The notes under the pieces: model-generated
Database searches by the model: none
What the model was told of the DNA's origin: nothing
What the model saw: the letters and a program-made list of their open reading frames with translations, nothing else
Shown here: piece after piece, positions 43,993 to 52,350 of the stretch
How positions within the stretch are numbered: position 1 is the stretch's first letter
Layout: every line of letters starts with the position of its first letter
From: Thermoplasmata archaeon
GTDB taxonomy: Archaea > Thermoplasmatota > Thermoplasmata > Thermoplasmatales > GCA-001856825
NCBI GenBank assembly: GCA_021792255.1
Contig: JAJYUZ010000001.1
Span: 186,001 to 250,000, forward strand
Reading direction: 5' to 3'
Length of the DNA: 64,000 bases
Translations under genes and position numbers: made by a program

Positions 43993-45186
43993 ATGGAGTT
44001 GAAATCGTTCATCAGTCTGGATGAAGCGATTAAGAAGAGTCTGAAATATAAACCTAAAGCTGGCTCGAAGAATGTAACCGCTATGGATGCTGTAGGTCAA
44101 TATTCTCTGGAGGAAGTCGTTTCCCCAACTTACTATCCTCAATTTGACAGAAGTGCAGTAGATGGTTACGCCGTGGATTCAAAAGAAACCATTTCTTCTA
44201 ATAAAACAAACCCCGCTAAATTTGAGCTGATAGGAAACCTTTATCCATCCTCGAGGGAAAAATTGAGAATTGGTAAAGGAAAGGCGGTAAAAGTCATGAC
44301 GGGTTCTAGAATCCCAATTGGTGCCGATTCGGTTGTAATGCTTGAGGACTCTTTCGAAGATGGAACCAATCTGAGTGTCTTTGTGCCTGTAAGAAAGTTT
44401 CAAAATATAAGCAGAAAAGGAGAGGATTTGAAGAAGGGTTTTCCTATACTAAAAAAAGGAAAGAGAGTGGACCCTCCACACGTTTCAGCTCTCGTAGAAT
44501 GCGGTATAGAAAAGGTCAAGGTTCTTTCCCTTTCAATTGGAATCGTTTCCACTGGGGATGAACTTGTCTCCGGAAGCATACGTAATTCAACCCTTCCACT
44601 TGTCCAATCCTTTTTTCAGCGCAAGGGATTCAGGGTCGTCGGTCACGGTGCAGTCGAGGACAACGAACTGTCTATCGAGCGTGTTCTGGGCACGATGAAG
44701 GAGGACATCATAATCGTAACCGGTGGGACTGGTCCCGGTGAAAAGGACCTGCTTCCAGCTATAATAGAGAGGAATGGTAGCTTCGTCTTCAGGGGCCTTA
44801 GAATTAGGCCAGGAAGAACGACTTCTTTTGGAATCTTTAGAGGAAAGATAGCATTCTTGATCTCGGGTCTTCCCGTCGCAGCACTGATCGCCTCTGAGAA
44901 TGTCATCCTCAGACTTATCCATGAGTGGTATGGGTTAATTGTGGAAGAAAAGGAGCAAAGAAATGGCATCATGGGAAGGAGCGTCGTCAACACTCTCGGT
45001 TTTAGGAGTTTTGTACGCGTGAAGGTCAAAAATGAACGAGGGGTTACGAAGGTCTACCCTTCTAGGGTGACAGGGTCCGGAGTGATATACTCTGTGATAG
45101 ACGCCGATGGAATGTTGGTAATAGACGAGAATTCGGAAGGAATTGAAGAGGGGGAAAGTGTGACCTTCGAGGTCCTCAGGTGGTGA
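43993..45186 (+). CDS. moeA: molybdopterin molybdenumtransferase MoeA
   Basis: 397 residues from the ATG at 43993 (MELKSFISLDEAI), preferred over a TTG six codons upstream. Domain order is typical: FDRSAVDGYAVDS near residue 47, KVMTGSRIPIGADSVVML, GIVSTGDELV, then VTGGTGPGEKDLL (molybdopterin-binding) and ISGLPVAALI. MoeA inserts Mo or W into adenylated molybdopterin. A second, longer MoeA follows at once, overlapping the stop. Confidence 0.92.
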   Translation: MELKSFISLDEAIKKSLKYKPKAGSKNVTAMDAVGQYSLEEVVSPTYYPQFDRSAVDGYAVDSKETISSNKTNPAKFELIGNLYPSSREKLRIGKGKAVKVMTGSRIPIGADSVVMLEDSFEDGTNLSVFVPVRKFQNISRKGEDLKKGFPILKKGKRVDPPHVSALVECGIEKVKVLSLSIGIVSTGDELVSGSIRNSTLPLVQSFFQRKGFRVVGHGAVEDNELSIERVLGTMKEDIIIVTGGTGPGEKDLLPAIIERNGSFVFRGLRIRPGRTTSFGIFRGKIAFLISGLPVAALIASENVILRLIHEWYGLIVEEKEQRNGIMGRSVVNTLGFRSFVRVKVKNERGVTKVYPSRVTGSGVIYSVIDADGMLVIDENSEGIEEGESVTFEVLRW

Positions 45187-45188
45187 AA

Positions 45189-47081
45189 ATGGCCAAGATA
45201 TTTCACATTTTGGTGTCTCCGGATGATGCAAGGTCGGTTTTAGCGTCTCAACTCAGAAGAGTCGTACATCAAGAGTCGAGAGACATTTCTGAGGCGTCTG
45301 GTTACATCTCGGCGGAAGACATCTATTCTACAGAAGATGTTCCACCGTTTGATAGATCAGAAGTGGACGGGTACGCAGTTGACCACGGGTCATTATCGGG
45401 AGCTGAGGAGGATTCCCCTAGAGAACTCGAGATCGTTGGCGAAATAGAGATCGGAAAGAAACCGGAAATTGAAATTAAGAATGGAAAGACTGCATACATT
45501 TCTACTGGTTCCATGGTGCCGAGGGGAGCAGACTCCATTGTTATGGTTGAATATACTTCAAAGCGAGGCAATAGAGTCAGAGTATTTAGGTCTGTGTCTC
45601 CAGGGGAGAATATTGCCCATGCAGGATCGGACTTCTTTATGAGCGAACCTATATTAAGGAGAGGGAGCCTGATAACCCCAGAGAGTGTCTCCCTTCTTGC
45701 ATCCTCTGGAATTGACAAGATCCTAGTCTATAAAAAATTGAGGGTCGGAATCTTATCAACTGGAAACGAACTGGTCAACCCCGGACAACATCTAAAAGTG
45801 GGTGAAATCTTCGACAGCAACTCTTACTATTTCAAGGCATCACTGGAAGAGACAGGCTTTGCCGCCTGTTCCTTGCTCGGGACACTACCTGATGATGAAA
45901 CACGTATGGAGAAATTTATAAAGAGCAATATAGATAGATATGAAGCGCTCGTATCTTCGGGTTCAACGTCTGCAGGCTTTCACGATTTATTGTACCGAAT
46001 CATTGAAGACCTGGGCGGGAAGATGTTGTTTCACGGAATCTCAGTCAAGCCTGGAAAGCCGACCTTCGCTGCATCCTTCGGGAAAAGCGTCTTCTTGGGC
46101 ATGCCTGGATTCCCTCTTTCTGCTGGCTCCGTACTGAAGTACATAGTGATTCCGTCCCTCAGAGGTGCCTACAATGCCAATCAGGAACCGAAAATTCTAA
46201 TTTCCCTTCCGTTCAGAATAAACTCAGAAAAGGGAAAGGATCTGATTCTACCTGCGATAATCAGCAGGAGCGGAAGGGCGTACCCCATATTTGGAGAATC
46301 CGGCTCGATCAGCAGGCTCTCGTACGCAGATGGATTTATTGCTATCGATAATACCAAGAATTACTACGATCGGGACGATAAGGTTCCTTTCTTTCCGTTT
46401 AACAACAAGAAGAGAGACGTCCTGTTCATCGGATCCAACGATCCTCTTTTCGAAAGGGTATTATTCGATGCTTCAAATTCTCCTACTGTTATCAATGCTG
46501 GTTCTTGGGGAGGGGTTGAAGCGATCAAACTTGGAGAAGCAGATGTGACCGGGGTTCATTTGTTGAAGGGTAAACAATACAACACGTTCTTGCTTCAGGA
46601 ACGGGGTAGCGATGAATGGGTCCTAGTTAGGGGATTCTCAAGAACGCAAGGAATGATTTCGAGAGATGGAATCAAATCTTTCTCCCAAGTTGTCAGCAAG
46701 GATATGATTTTCGTGAATAGAAACAAGGGTTCTGGAACCAGAGACCTTATAGAGAGCGAAATAGAGAGGGAATTAGGCTCTAGGTTTGCGAAGGAGAAAA
46801 TTAGAGGCTATTTTTGGGAAGCCAAGAGTCACGCAGCGGTCGCAAAGGCAATTCATCAGGGAAGGGGAGACGTGGGGGTATCCATAGAGTTTTATGCGAC
46901 AATTCTAGACTTGAAGTTCCACAAGATTCGGGATGAGAACTATGACTTAATCATGCAGAAGGACTTCTATAGCTCGTCGCAGGGAAGGAAGCTAATATCA
47001 AAACTAAAGGAGTCGACCAGGTATTCAAAGGAATTTCCCGGCTACAGATTCCCAAAGAATATCGGGGAAATTTTATCGTGA
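45189..47081 (+). CDS. MoeA-type molybdotransferase fused to a periplasmic-binding-like domain
   Basis: 630 residues from the ATG at 45189 (GTGGTG ribosome site just upstream). Residues 1 to about 400 are MoeA (FDRSEVDGYAVDH, YISTGSMVPRGADSIVMV, GILSTGNELV, SSGSTSAGFHDLLYR, LGMPGFPLSAG). Residues about 415-630 form a PBP-like domain (IGSNDPLFERVL, NAGSWGGVEAIKLGEADVTGVHLL, VNRNKGSGTRDLI), a known archaeal and bacterial MoeA extension thought to bind an oxyanion or cofactor. Two MoeA paralogues are common in archaea that use both Mo and W. This one overlaps the first by a few codons. Confidence 0.9.
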   Translation: MAKIFHILVSPDDARSVLASQLRRVVHQESRDISEASGYISAEDIYSTEDVPPFDRSEVDGYAVDHGSLSGAEEDSPRELEIVGEIEIGKKPEIEIKNGKTAYISTGSMVPRGADSIVMVEYTSKRGNRVRVFRSVSPGENIAHAGSDFFMSEPILRRGSLITPESVSLLASSGIDKILVYKKLRVGILSTGNELVNPGQHLKVGEIFDSNSYYFKASLEETGFAACSLLGTLPDDETRMEKFIKSNIDRYEALVSSGSTSAGFHDLLYRIIEDLGGKMLFHGISVKPGKPTFAASFGKSVFLGMPGFPLSAGSVLKYIVIPSLRGAYNANQEPKILISLPFRINSEKGKDLILPAIISRSGRAYPIFGESGSISRLSYADGFIAIDNTKNYYDRDDKVPFFPFNNKKRDVLFIGSNDPLFERVLFDASNSPTVINAGSWGGVEAIKLGEADVTGVHLLKGKQYNTFLLQERGSDEWVLVRGFSRTQGMISRDGIKSFSQVVSKDMIFVNRNKGSGTRDLIESEIERELGSRFAKEKIRGYFWEAKSHAAVAKAIHQGRGDVGVSIEFYATILDLKFHKIRDENYDLIMQKDFYSSSQGRKLISKLKESTRYSKEFPGYRFPKNIGEILS

Positions 47082-47096
47082 GAAAACTGTGACCAG

Positions 47097-47585
47097 CTAT
47101 TCTTTATGCAGTTCGTGGTAGATATGACCCATCATAAAACTTATTGTTGAATACGCAGTCTTGGTCGCATCTGGAGACCCGGGTACGCAAAAGAGTTGTT
47201 TTTTGTCCTTAATGAATAGGGAGGAATTGGAAAGATATGCCAATCTTTCGTGGGACTCTGACCTAAATAATTCCCCAAATCCAATCATTTCCTTTTCAGA
47301 AATCTTCCTTAGGCTCTGAACAGTGACGTCTTTACTGCTGGGTCCGGTTCCCCCGACATATATGAACACATCATTGTCCCTGTTTGAGTAGTACGCATTC
47401 ACTATCTGCTCTTCGTCATCTTTGCAGATCAGCTTGCTCACAGTGTGAGAATCCTTGATGAACTCTCTTTTCAGGCTCTCTCCAGAAGAATCCGTTTCTT
47501 CTGTCCTGGAAGTTGAGACAGTGAGTATGAGAATCTTTAGCTTCTTGTCGAACCCTTCTTTGTGAACCATTTCTACACCATTCAT
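47097..47585 (-). CDS. moaB: molybdenum cofactor biosynthesis protein MoaB
   Basis: 162 residues, a MogA/MoaB fold that adenylylates molybdopterin. The molybdopterin-binding loop YVGGTGPSSKDVTVQSLRK is near residue 76, preceded by LILTVSTSRTEETDSSG, and the C-terminal VPGSPDATKTAYS matches the family. It overlaps moaC by 4 bp and forms a moaC-moaB operon convergent with the MoeA genes. Confidence 0.93.
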   Translation of the reverse strand: MNGVEMVHKEGFDKKLKILILTVSTSRTEETDSSGESLKREFIKDSHTVSKLICKDDEEQIVNAYYSNRDNDVFIYVGGTGPSSKDVTVQSLRKISEKEMIGFGELFRSESHERLAYLSNSSLFIKDKKQLFCVPGSPDATKTAYSTISFMMGHIYHELHKE

Positions 47586-48007
47586 CCCTTTAATTTGCGG
47601 AGAACCCTGACACCCGAGATTTCTGTACCCCTGTACTGGCCCTTGTCATCCTTTTCTAGATACTTTACCATATCCCACACAGTTAAAAGCATAGAGTTGA
47701 CGCACATTAGAGATTCCATTTCTACACCTGTCTTGTAACGTGCCTTGACCGTGCAAGTGACCCTAACTCCGTCCTCTTCAACCTTCATAGACGGTTCCAC
47801 AGACTCCAAGGGTATTGGATGGCAGTGAGGGATCGCATTGGGGGTCAACTTCGCCCCGAGTATGCCTGCTACCTTTGATGCCTCGTCCACACCCCCTTTC
47901 TTGATATCGTTGTCTCTGATATTTCTGAGGGTAGATTCTTTAAGTCTAATGAACCCCTCTGCCTTGGCTTCTCTTTTTATTGCTTTCTTATTTCCAATGT
48001 CAATCAT
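47582..48007 (-). CDS. moaC: cyclic pyranopterin monophosphate synthase MoaC
   Basis: 141 residues, short but complete. The conserved KVAGILGAKLTPNAIPHCHPIPLE run (split across the substrate pocket), KTGVEMESLMCVN and the C-terminal basic motif match MoaC, which converts the MoaA product to cyclic pyranopterin. The usual VD(V/I) opening is MIDIGNKKAIKREA. It begins the operon with moaB. MoaA, MoaD and MoaE are not in this window. Confidence 0.93.
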   Translation of the reverse strand: MIDIGNKKAIKREAKAEGFIRLKESTLRNIRDNDIKKGGVDEASKVAGILGAKLTPNAIPHCHPIPLESVEPSMKVEEDGVRVTCTVKARYKTGVEMESLMCVNSMLLTVWDMVKYLEKDDKGQYRGTEISGVRVLRKLKG

Positions 48008-48262
48008 AAAGAACTGTCATTTGAAAATGAGATTTCTTATCTTAACGTTTTGGTAAGTTCAAGATTTAACTCAAGAGGGTCCACAACACTACTGTCTCCG
48101 GAGAGCAGGTCGGCTATCGACTCAACGATATCTCACACCACCATTAAGCTCTTGAAATCTGATTTCCTCTTGCAAATTAGAGCTGGTGTTTTTAAATCCC
48201 GAGCGATAATCTTAGGAATAGTTAAATAATAGTAGTTTCATAATCTTCGTTGAGGTGTTCTT
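48008..48262. other. 255-bp gap with open frames on both strands
   Basis: Between moaC and the permease gene. On the plus strand a TTG at 48050 opens a 59-codon frame. On the minus strand a 31-codon frame (48037-48132) is codon-like but begins after an in-frame TGA at 48133-48135 and has no start codon. One may be coding and the other its shadow, or the region may be a decayed gene. The permease promoter must lie at the right end. Confidence 0.35.
48050..48229 (+). CDS. possible small ORF, weakly Pcc1-like
   Basis: TTG at 48050 to TAA at 48229, 59 residues. The middle reads SPESRSAIDSTIS and the end FLLQIRAGVFKSRAIILGIVK. The RS-x-I-D step followed by a strand ending in I-x-A and then S-R-A recalls Pcc1, the small KEOPS dimer subunit, but it is short (Pcc1 is about 75-85) and lacks a clear first strand. 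No ribosome site is seen. The assignment is speculative; the frame may be antisense to a decayed minus-strand gene. Confidence 0.25.
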   Translation: MVSSRFNSRGSTTLLSPESRSAIDSTISHTTIKLLKSDFLLQIRAGVFKSRAIILGIVK

Positions 48263-49933
48263 TTGACAACAGATAAGACATCAGGAAATGTCACCAAAGC
48301 GGCAGTCGAAGAAACTGCGGTCAAATCTGACAAGAAACTTAAACGTGCCTTGTCAACCTGGGACCTATTGTTCCTAAGTCTTGGAGGAATAATTGGTTCT
48401 GGCTGGCTATTTGCCGCTTCTGGTGCAGCTGTTTTAGCGGGTCCAGGTGCAATTTTTGCTTGGATCATAGGAGGACTGATTGTTCTCGTGGTTGCGATCG
48501 TTTATGCAGAGTTAGGGGGAATGATCCCTAGGTCCGGAGCAATAGTAAGGTACGGACAGTATTCACATGGTTCTTTTGCAGGGTATCTTTTTGGATGGGC
48601 ATATTTCCTTTCGGCCGTGTCGGTTCCTGCCATAGAAGCCGAAGCCGTCATAACTTATGCTGGAACTTACATAAAGGGGCTGGTAGCTCCGAATGCAGTC
48701 CTGTCTGGACTAGGCATTCTACTTGCTGCCCTCCTAATGATATTCTTCTTCTTCCTGAACTACTTGGGAGTTAAAGTGATGGGAAAGACGAATACAGGGA
48801 TGACATGGTGGAAACTTATAATCCCGGTCGGAACGGTTCTGCTCTTGCTCGTTGTGCATTTCAACATAGGGAATTTCGCACTACATAACGGATTGGTGCC
48901 GTACGGTTGGGCGAACGTGTTTTCAGCAATCTCACTTTCAGGAATAGTATTCTCGTACTTGGGATTCAGACAGGCACTTGACTACGGAGGAGAAGCAAAG
49001 ACACCACAAAGATCTATACCGTTAGCGACAGTGGGTTCAGTGCTGATAGGAATAGCACTCTACACGATGCTTCAGGTCGTTTTCATTGGACAGGTTAACT
49101 GGGCCTCAATGGGAATAGTTGCCGGATCTTGGAGTTCACTTTCGGGAGGGGTCGTAACTGCTCCATTTGCCACACTTGCGTCGTCTGCAGGACTTGTAGC
49201 TTTGACGTACCTCCTATTCGCAGATGCTTACGTTTCTCCATCCGGAACTCTTAACGTTTACCTTGGAACTTCACAGAGAACGCTGTACGGGCTCGGAACT
49301 CTTGGATTCTTCCCAAAAGGCATGATCAAAATCCACGAAAAACACAGAATACCAGTTCTACCACTGCTCATCTCACTCGTCATAGGGTTCGTTTTCTTCG
49401 CGCCATTCCCAAGCTGGTACAAGATGGTCGGTTTCATAAGTTCCTCAACAGTCTTCACGTACATTGTCGGCGGGAGTGCCCTAATGACATTCAGAAAACA
49501 TGCTGCAGACTTCAAGAGACCATTCAAGCTTGGAGGAGCTTCGATTCTGTCCCCAATAGCCTTTATCGGTGCTTCTGAAATTGTTTACTGGAGTGGATGG
49601 CCCCTGGTGGGTTACCTAGCTGTAGCAATTGGTATCGGGCTGGTCGTTTGGGCGGTTATGGTCTACGGATTCAAAGCACCAGGCAAGTTCTCCGCCAAAG
49701 ATCTGAAGGCAGGAGCGTGGGTACCAGTCTATATGATCGTACTTGTCATTCTCTCTTACATAGGCGGAACTACGTTTGGTGGGATAGGAATACTTTCATT
49801 CCCTCTTGACCTGATAGTAGTCGCAGTTGTGGGCCTCATATTCTACTTCTGGTCCCTTGCAAGTGGCTACAGAACCGAGGACATTGAAGAAATAGCGACC
49901 CTGGGCACGCAGTATGTTTCCCAGGAGGAATGA
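48263..49933 (+). CDS. APC superfamily amino acid permease
   Basis: 556 residues with about 12 to 14 transmembrane segments and a TTG start preceded by GAGGTG. The first helix carries the hallmark GGIIGSGWLFAASGAA; IPRSGAIVRYGQYSHGSF is the APC loop between helices 2 and 3; and YLGFRQALDYGGEAKTPQRSIPLA the segment before helix 7. It imports amino acids with protons or ions. The N-terminal 35 residues are cytoplasmic and Lys/Thr rich. Substrate cannot be read from sequence. A hairpin terminator follows. Confidence 0.92.
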   Translation: MTTDKTSGNVTKAAVEETAVKSDKKLKRALSTWDLLFLSLGGIIGSGWLFAASGAAVLAGPGAIFAWIIGGLIVLVVAIVYAELGGMIPRSGAIVRYGQYSHGSFAGYLFGWAYFLSAVSVPAIEAEAVITYAGTYIKGLVAPNAVLSGLGILLAALLMIFFFFLNYLGVKVMGKTNTGMTWWKLIIPVGTVLLLLVVHFNIGNFALHNGLVPYGWANVFSAISLSGIVFSYLGFRQALDYGGEAKTPQRSIPLATVGSVLIGIALYTMLQVVFIGQVNWASMGIVAGSWSSLSGGVVTAPFATLASSAGLVALTYLLFADAYVSPSGTLNVYLGTSQRTLYGLGTLGFFPKGMIKIHEKHRIPVLPLLISLVIGFVFFAPFPSWYKMVGFISSSTVFTYIVGGSALMTFRKHAADFKRPFKLGGASILSPIAFIGASEIVYWSGWPLVGYLAVAIGIGLVVWAVMVYGFKAPGKFSAKDLKAGAWVPVYMIVLVILSYIGGTTFGGIGILSFPLDLIVVAVVGLIFYFWSLASGYRTEDIEEIATLGTQYVSQEE

Positions 49934-49946
49934 GCCAACTAAGAGA

Positions 49947-49988
49947 GAGTTGAAGAAAACAATCAGCAACTCCTTTTTTCTTTTTTTT
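49947..49988 (+). terminator. hairpin terminator after the amino acid permease gene
   Basis: GAGTTG (49947-49952) pairs with CAACTC (49967-49972), followed by a T-rich run (about 49974-49988). Confidence 0.6.
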
Positions 49989-50115
49989 ACTATCTTTTCC
50001 CCTAATGAATGTTTTCAGTTGCTCTTGCAATAACCCTTTAAGCTGGCTTAATTTTTTACTTCAAGTGCATTGGCGTACGATAATTTAATTATTATATGTC
50101 GTAATCCATTGACAG

Positions 50116-52086
50116 ATGGAAGAAGCTGTTAGGAAACAGAAACTGTTTATCAGAAAAGTGGTTTCCCTATCTGCTGCGGGGGTCTTTTTGGACGGATATG
50201 ATCTCTTCATCATTTCTGTAGTTCTTATTTATGTTAAATCCCAGAACTGGATAGCGACCGGGGACTCAGGTGCTCTTCAGCAGGGGCTTCTGACGTCCAG
50301 TGCGCTGATAGGCATGTTTGTCGGAGCACTCTTCCTAGGAGGGTATGCCGACAGGGTCGGAAGAAGAACGCTTTATGTGATTGATCTGATATTCTTCGTC
50401 TTCTTTGGGTTCCTTACTGCACTTTCTTCAAACGTCACTGAGCTCATTATTTTCCGCTTTTTGCTCGGTATTGGGATAGGGGCAGACTACCCGATCTCCT
50501 CCACGTATGTTGCAGAATTCTCACCGAGGCAGCAGAGAGGCAAGCTCATAACGACAACCTTCATGTTTTGGGGAATAGGTTCGTTGATAGCTGCCGTTAT
50601 AGGATTCACCTTTGGGCGATTCGAATTTGTAAATCTTTTTGGAACACAAGTAGCCACTTGGAGAATTATGCTGGCATCTGGAGTAGTACCTGCCGTCGTC
50701 GTTCTCTTCCTGAGACATTCAATGCCTGAGTCACCGAGATGGTTACTGGCAAACAACAAAGTTGAAAAGGCAAAGAAGGTAATAGAAGAGATTAAAGCAA
50801 AATACTACCTGGACTACAGCAAGGATCTTTCCCAGGTAGAGCCAGAACGAAAAGGCAGGATATCGGAACTGTTGAACAGTGCCTACAGGAAAAGAACCCT
50901 GTTTTCTTGGGTCCCCTGGTTCTTCATGGATATCGGCGTATACGGAGTAGGTATCTCGATTCCACTGATCCTCGTTTCTATTGGTTTTAAGGGCAGCACC
51001 ATTCTGGATAAGGTTCATGCAATTCTAGGAACGATAATTATAGATGTATTCGTACTAGTGGGTTTCGTCGTTGCGGTTTTCATTATTGAAAGGATAGGCA
51101 GGCTTAGGCTGCAGGAGATCGGATTTCTAGGCATGGCGTTTGCCTCCCTCGCCTTCTCTATTTACTACGGGTACGGTATCTATCTGATGATGGCAATTCT
51201 CATACTGTTCGAATTCTTTGAAAACATGGGGCCCAACGTAACGACGTGGATCGTTCCGACTGAGATATTTCCTACACGTCTCAGGGCCACTGCACAGGGT
51301 ACTTCTTCTGCGTTCAGTCGACTAGGTGCCATCTTCGGTACCTTTACGTTCCCTCTATTCGTTCTCTATTACGGTTGGCACACCACTTTCCTCATCATAT
51401 TCTTCTTTATGATACTGGGCGCTCTGTCTACGTGGATACTCGGGATGGAGCCAAAGGGGTTATCACTGGAAGAGTCCTCCCTAGTGTTTCTGGAATTCTC
51501 AAAATATCTTGAGAGGCTGGGTGAAAAGGTCGAGAAAGCTTCGCAAGAACTCTTTGAAATGATAGTAAAGTACGATAACCTTCCGGCGAGGGCGGAATCG
51601 ATAAAATCCTTGGAGCACGAAGCCGACGAAATCGTTCACCAAATTTATGATAGAGTAAATCACATGCCAAAGCCTCTCGAATCCGTGGATGTGGGCAGCT
51701 TGGCAACCAAGTACGACGATATCCTCGACTTTATGGATGGTGTTTCGAAAAGATTGTCTCTCTTTAAGGTCAGAAAGACAGGGGAGATGGAGGACTTTGC
51801 AAAGGTCATACTGGCATCGGTTGCTGAGGTCACAACGGCTTTCAGGCTCTTCGGAAATTTTACCGAGAGCGATTCGTCTGAGATCAGGAGGGAAATCGTC
51901 AAGATAAATGAGCTCGAAAACAAAGCGGATGATATTCTCGAGAACTCTTACAGCACTCTGTTTGACTCCAAAGATCCTATAGAAGTCGTAAAGTTAAAGG
52001 AAATATATGAGCATATGGAAACGGTCACCGATAAATGCGAAGACGTGTCTGATATATTCAATGACCTGATCATAAAGTACACCTGA
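50116..52086 (+). CDS. MFS phosphate-type transporter fused to a C-terminal DUF47/PhoU-like domain
   Basis: 656 residues. Residues 1 to about 450 are a 12-helix MFS porter: GGYADRVGRRTLYV is the MFS loop 2-3 motif, GIGADYPISSTYVAEF and the helix 10-11 PTEIFPTRLRATAQG match the phosphate:H+ symporter (Pho84-like) and sugar porter group. Residues about 460-656 are soluble and helical with ERLGEKVEKASQEL, SIKSLEHEADEI and INELENKADDI, the two E-x-x-A-D-x-I repeats of DUF47/PhoU-like proteins, which bind metal and gate PiT-type phosphate transporters. Having this domain on an MFS porter is unusual. The gene has a TATA-like promoter and is monocistronic before purS. Confidence 0.88.
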   Translation: MEEAVRKQKLFIRKVVSLSAAGVFLDGYDLFIISVVLIYVKSQNWIATGDSGALQQGLLTSSALIGMFVGALFLGGYADRVGRRTLYVIDLIFFVFFGFLTALSSNVTELIIFRFLLGIGIGADYPISSTYVAEFSPRQQRGKLITTTFMFWGIGSLIAAVIGFTFGRFEFVNLFGTQVATWRIMLASGVVPAVVVLFLRHSMPESPRWLLANNKVEKAKKVIEEIKAKYYLDYSKDLSQVEPERKGRISELLNSAYRKRTLFSWVPWFFMDIGVYGVGISIPLILVSIGFKGSTILDKVHAILGTIIIDVFVLVGFVVAVFIIERIGRLRLQEIGFLGMAFASLAFSIYYGYGIYLMMAILILFEFFENMGPNVTTWIVPTEIFPTRLRATAQGTSSAFSRLGAIFGTFTFPLFVLYYGWHTTFLIIFFFMILGALSTWILGMEPKGLSLEESSLVFLEFSKYLERLGEKVEKASQELFEMIVKYDNLPARAESIKSLEHEADEIVHQIYDRVNHMPKPLESVDVGSLATKYDDILDFMDGVSKRLSLFKVRKTGEMEDFAKVILASVAEVTTAFRLFGNFTESDSSEIRREIVKINELENKADDILENSYSTLFDSKDPIEVVKLKEIYEHMETVTDKCEDVSDIFNDLIIKYT

Positions 52087-52093
52087 TTGTCAA

Positions 52094-52102
52094 GTTTATC
52101 TA
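52094..52102 (+). promoter_or_regulatory. TATA-like box of the purSLQ operon
   Basis: gtttatcta is centred about 25 nt before the ATG at 52123, which supports that start for purS and a leaderless operon mRNA. It begins right after the stop of the upstream transporter gene. Confidence 0.35.
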
Positions 52103-52122
52103 TCAAGATTATATCCGTAAAC

Positions 52123-52350
52123 ATGGTAGAACTTAGGATCACAGTAACTCTCAAGAAGACGGTAGAAGATTCGGAGGGAGGTTCGGTCCTAAAAGCGCTC
52201 AAATTACTTGGGTATGACAACGTAAAAGACGTAAGAGCGGGAAAGGTCTACTTCATTACCTTGAGTAAAGGCAATAGACAAACCGGCAGAGAATTCTGTG
52301 AGAAATTGCTCGCAAATCCAGTGATCAATGAGTGTGTGGTTGATGAATGA
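52123..52350 (+). CDS. purS: phosphoribosylformylglycinamidine synthase subunit PurS
   Basis: 75 residues from the ATG at 52123 (MVELRITVTLKKTVEDSEGG), the size and start expected; the longer frame from 52087 reads non-family residues. LKLLGYDNVKDVRAGKVYFI and the final NPVINECVV match PurS. It bridges PurL and PurQ to deliver ammonia. The stop overlaps the purL start. Confidence 0.92.
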   Translation: MVELRITVTLKKTVEDSEGGSVLKALKLLGYDNVKDVRAGKVYFITLSKGNRQTGREFCEKLLANPVINECVVDE

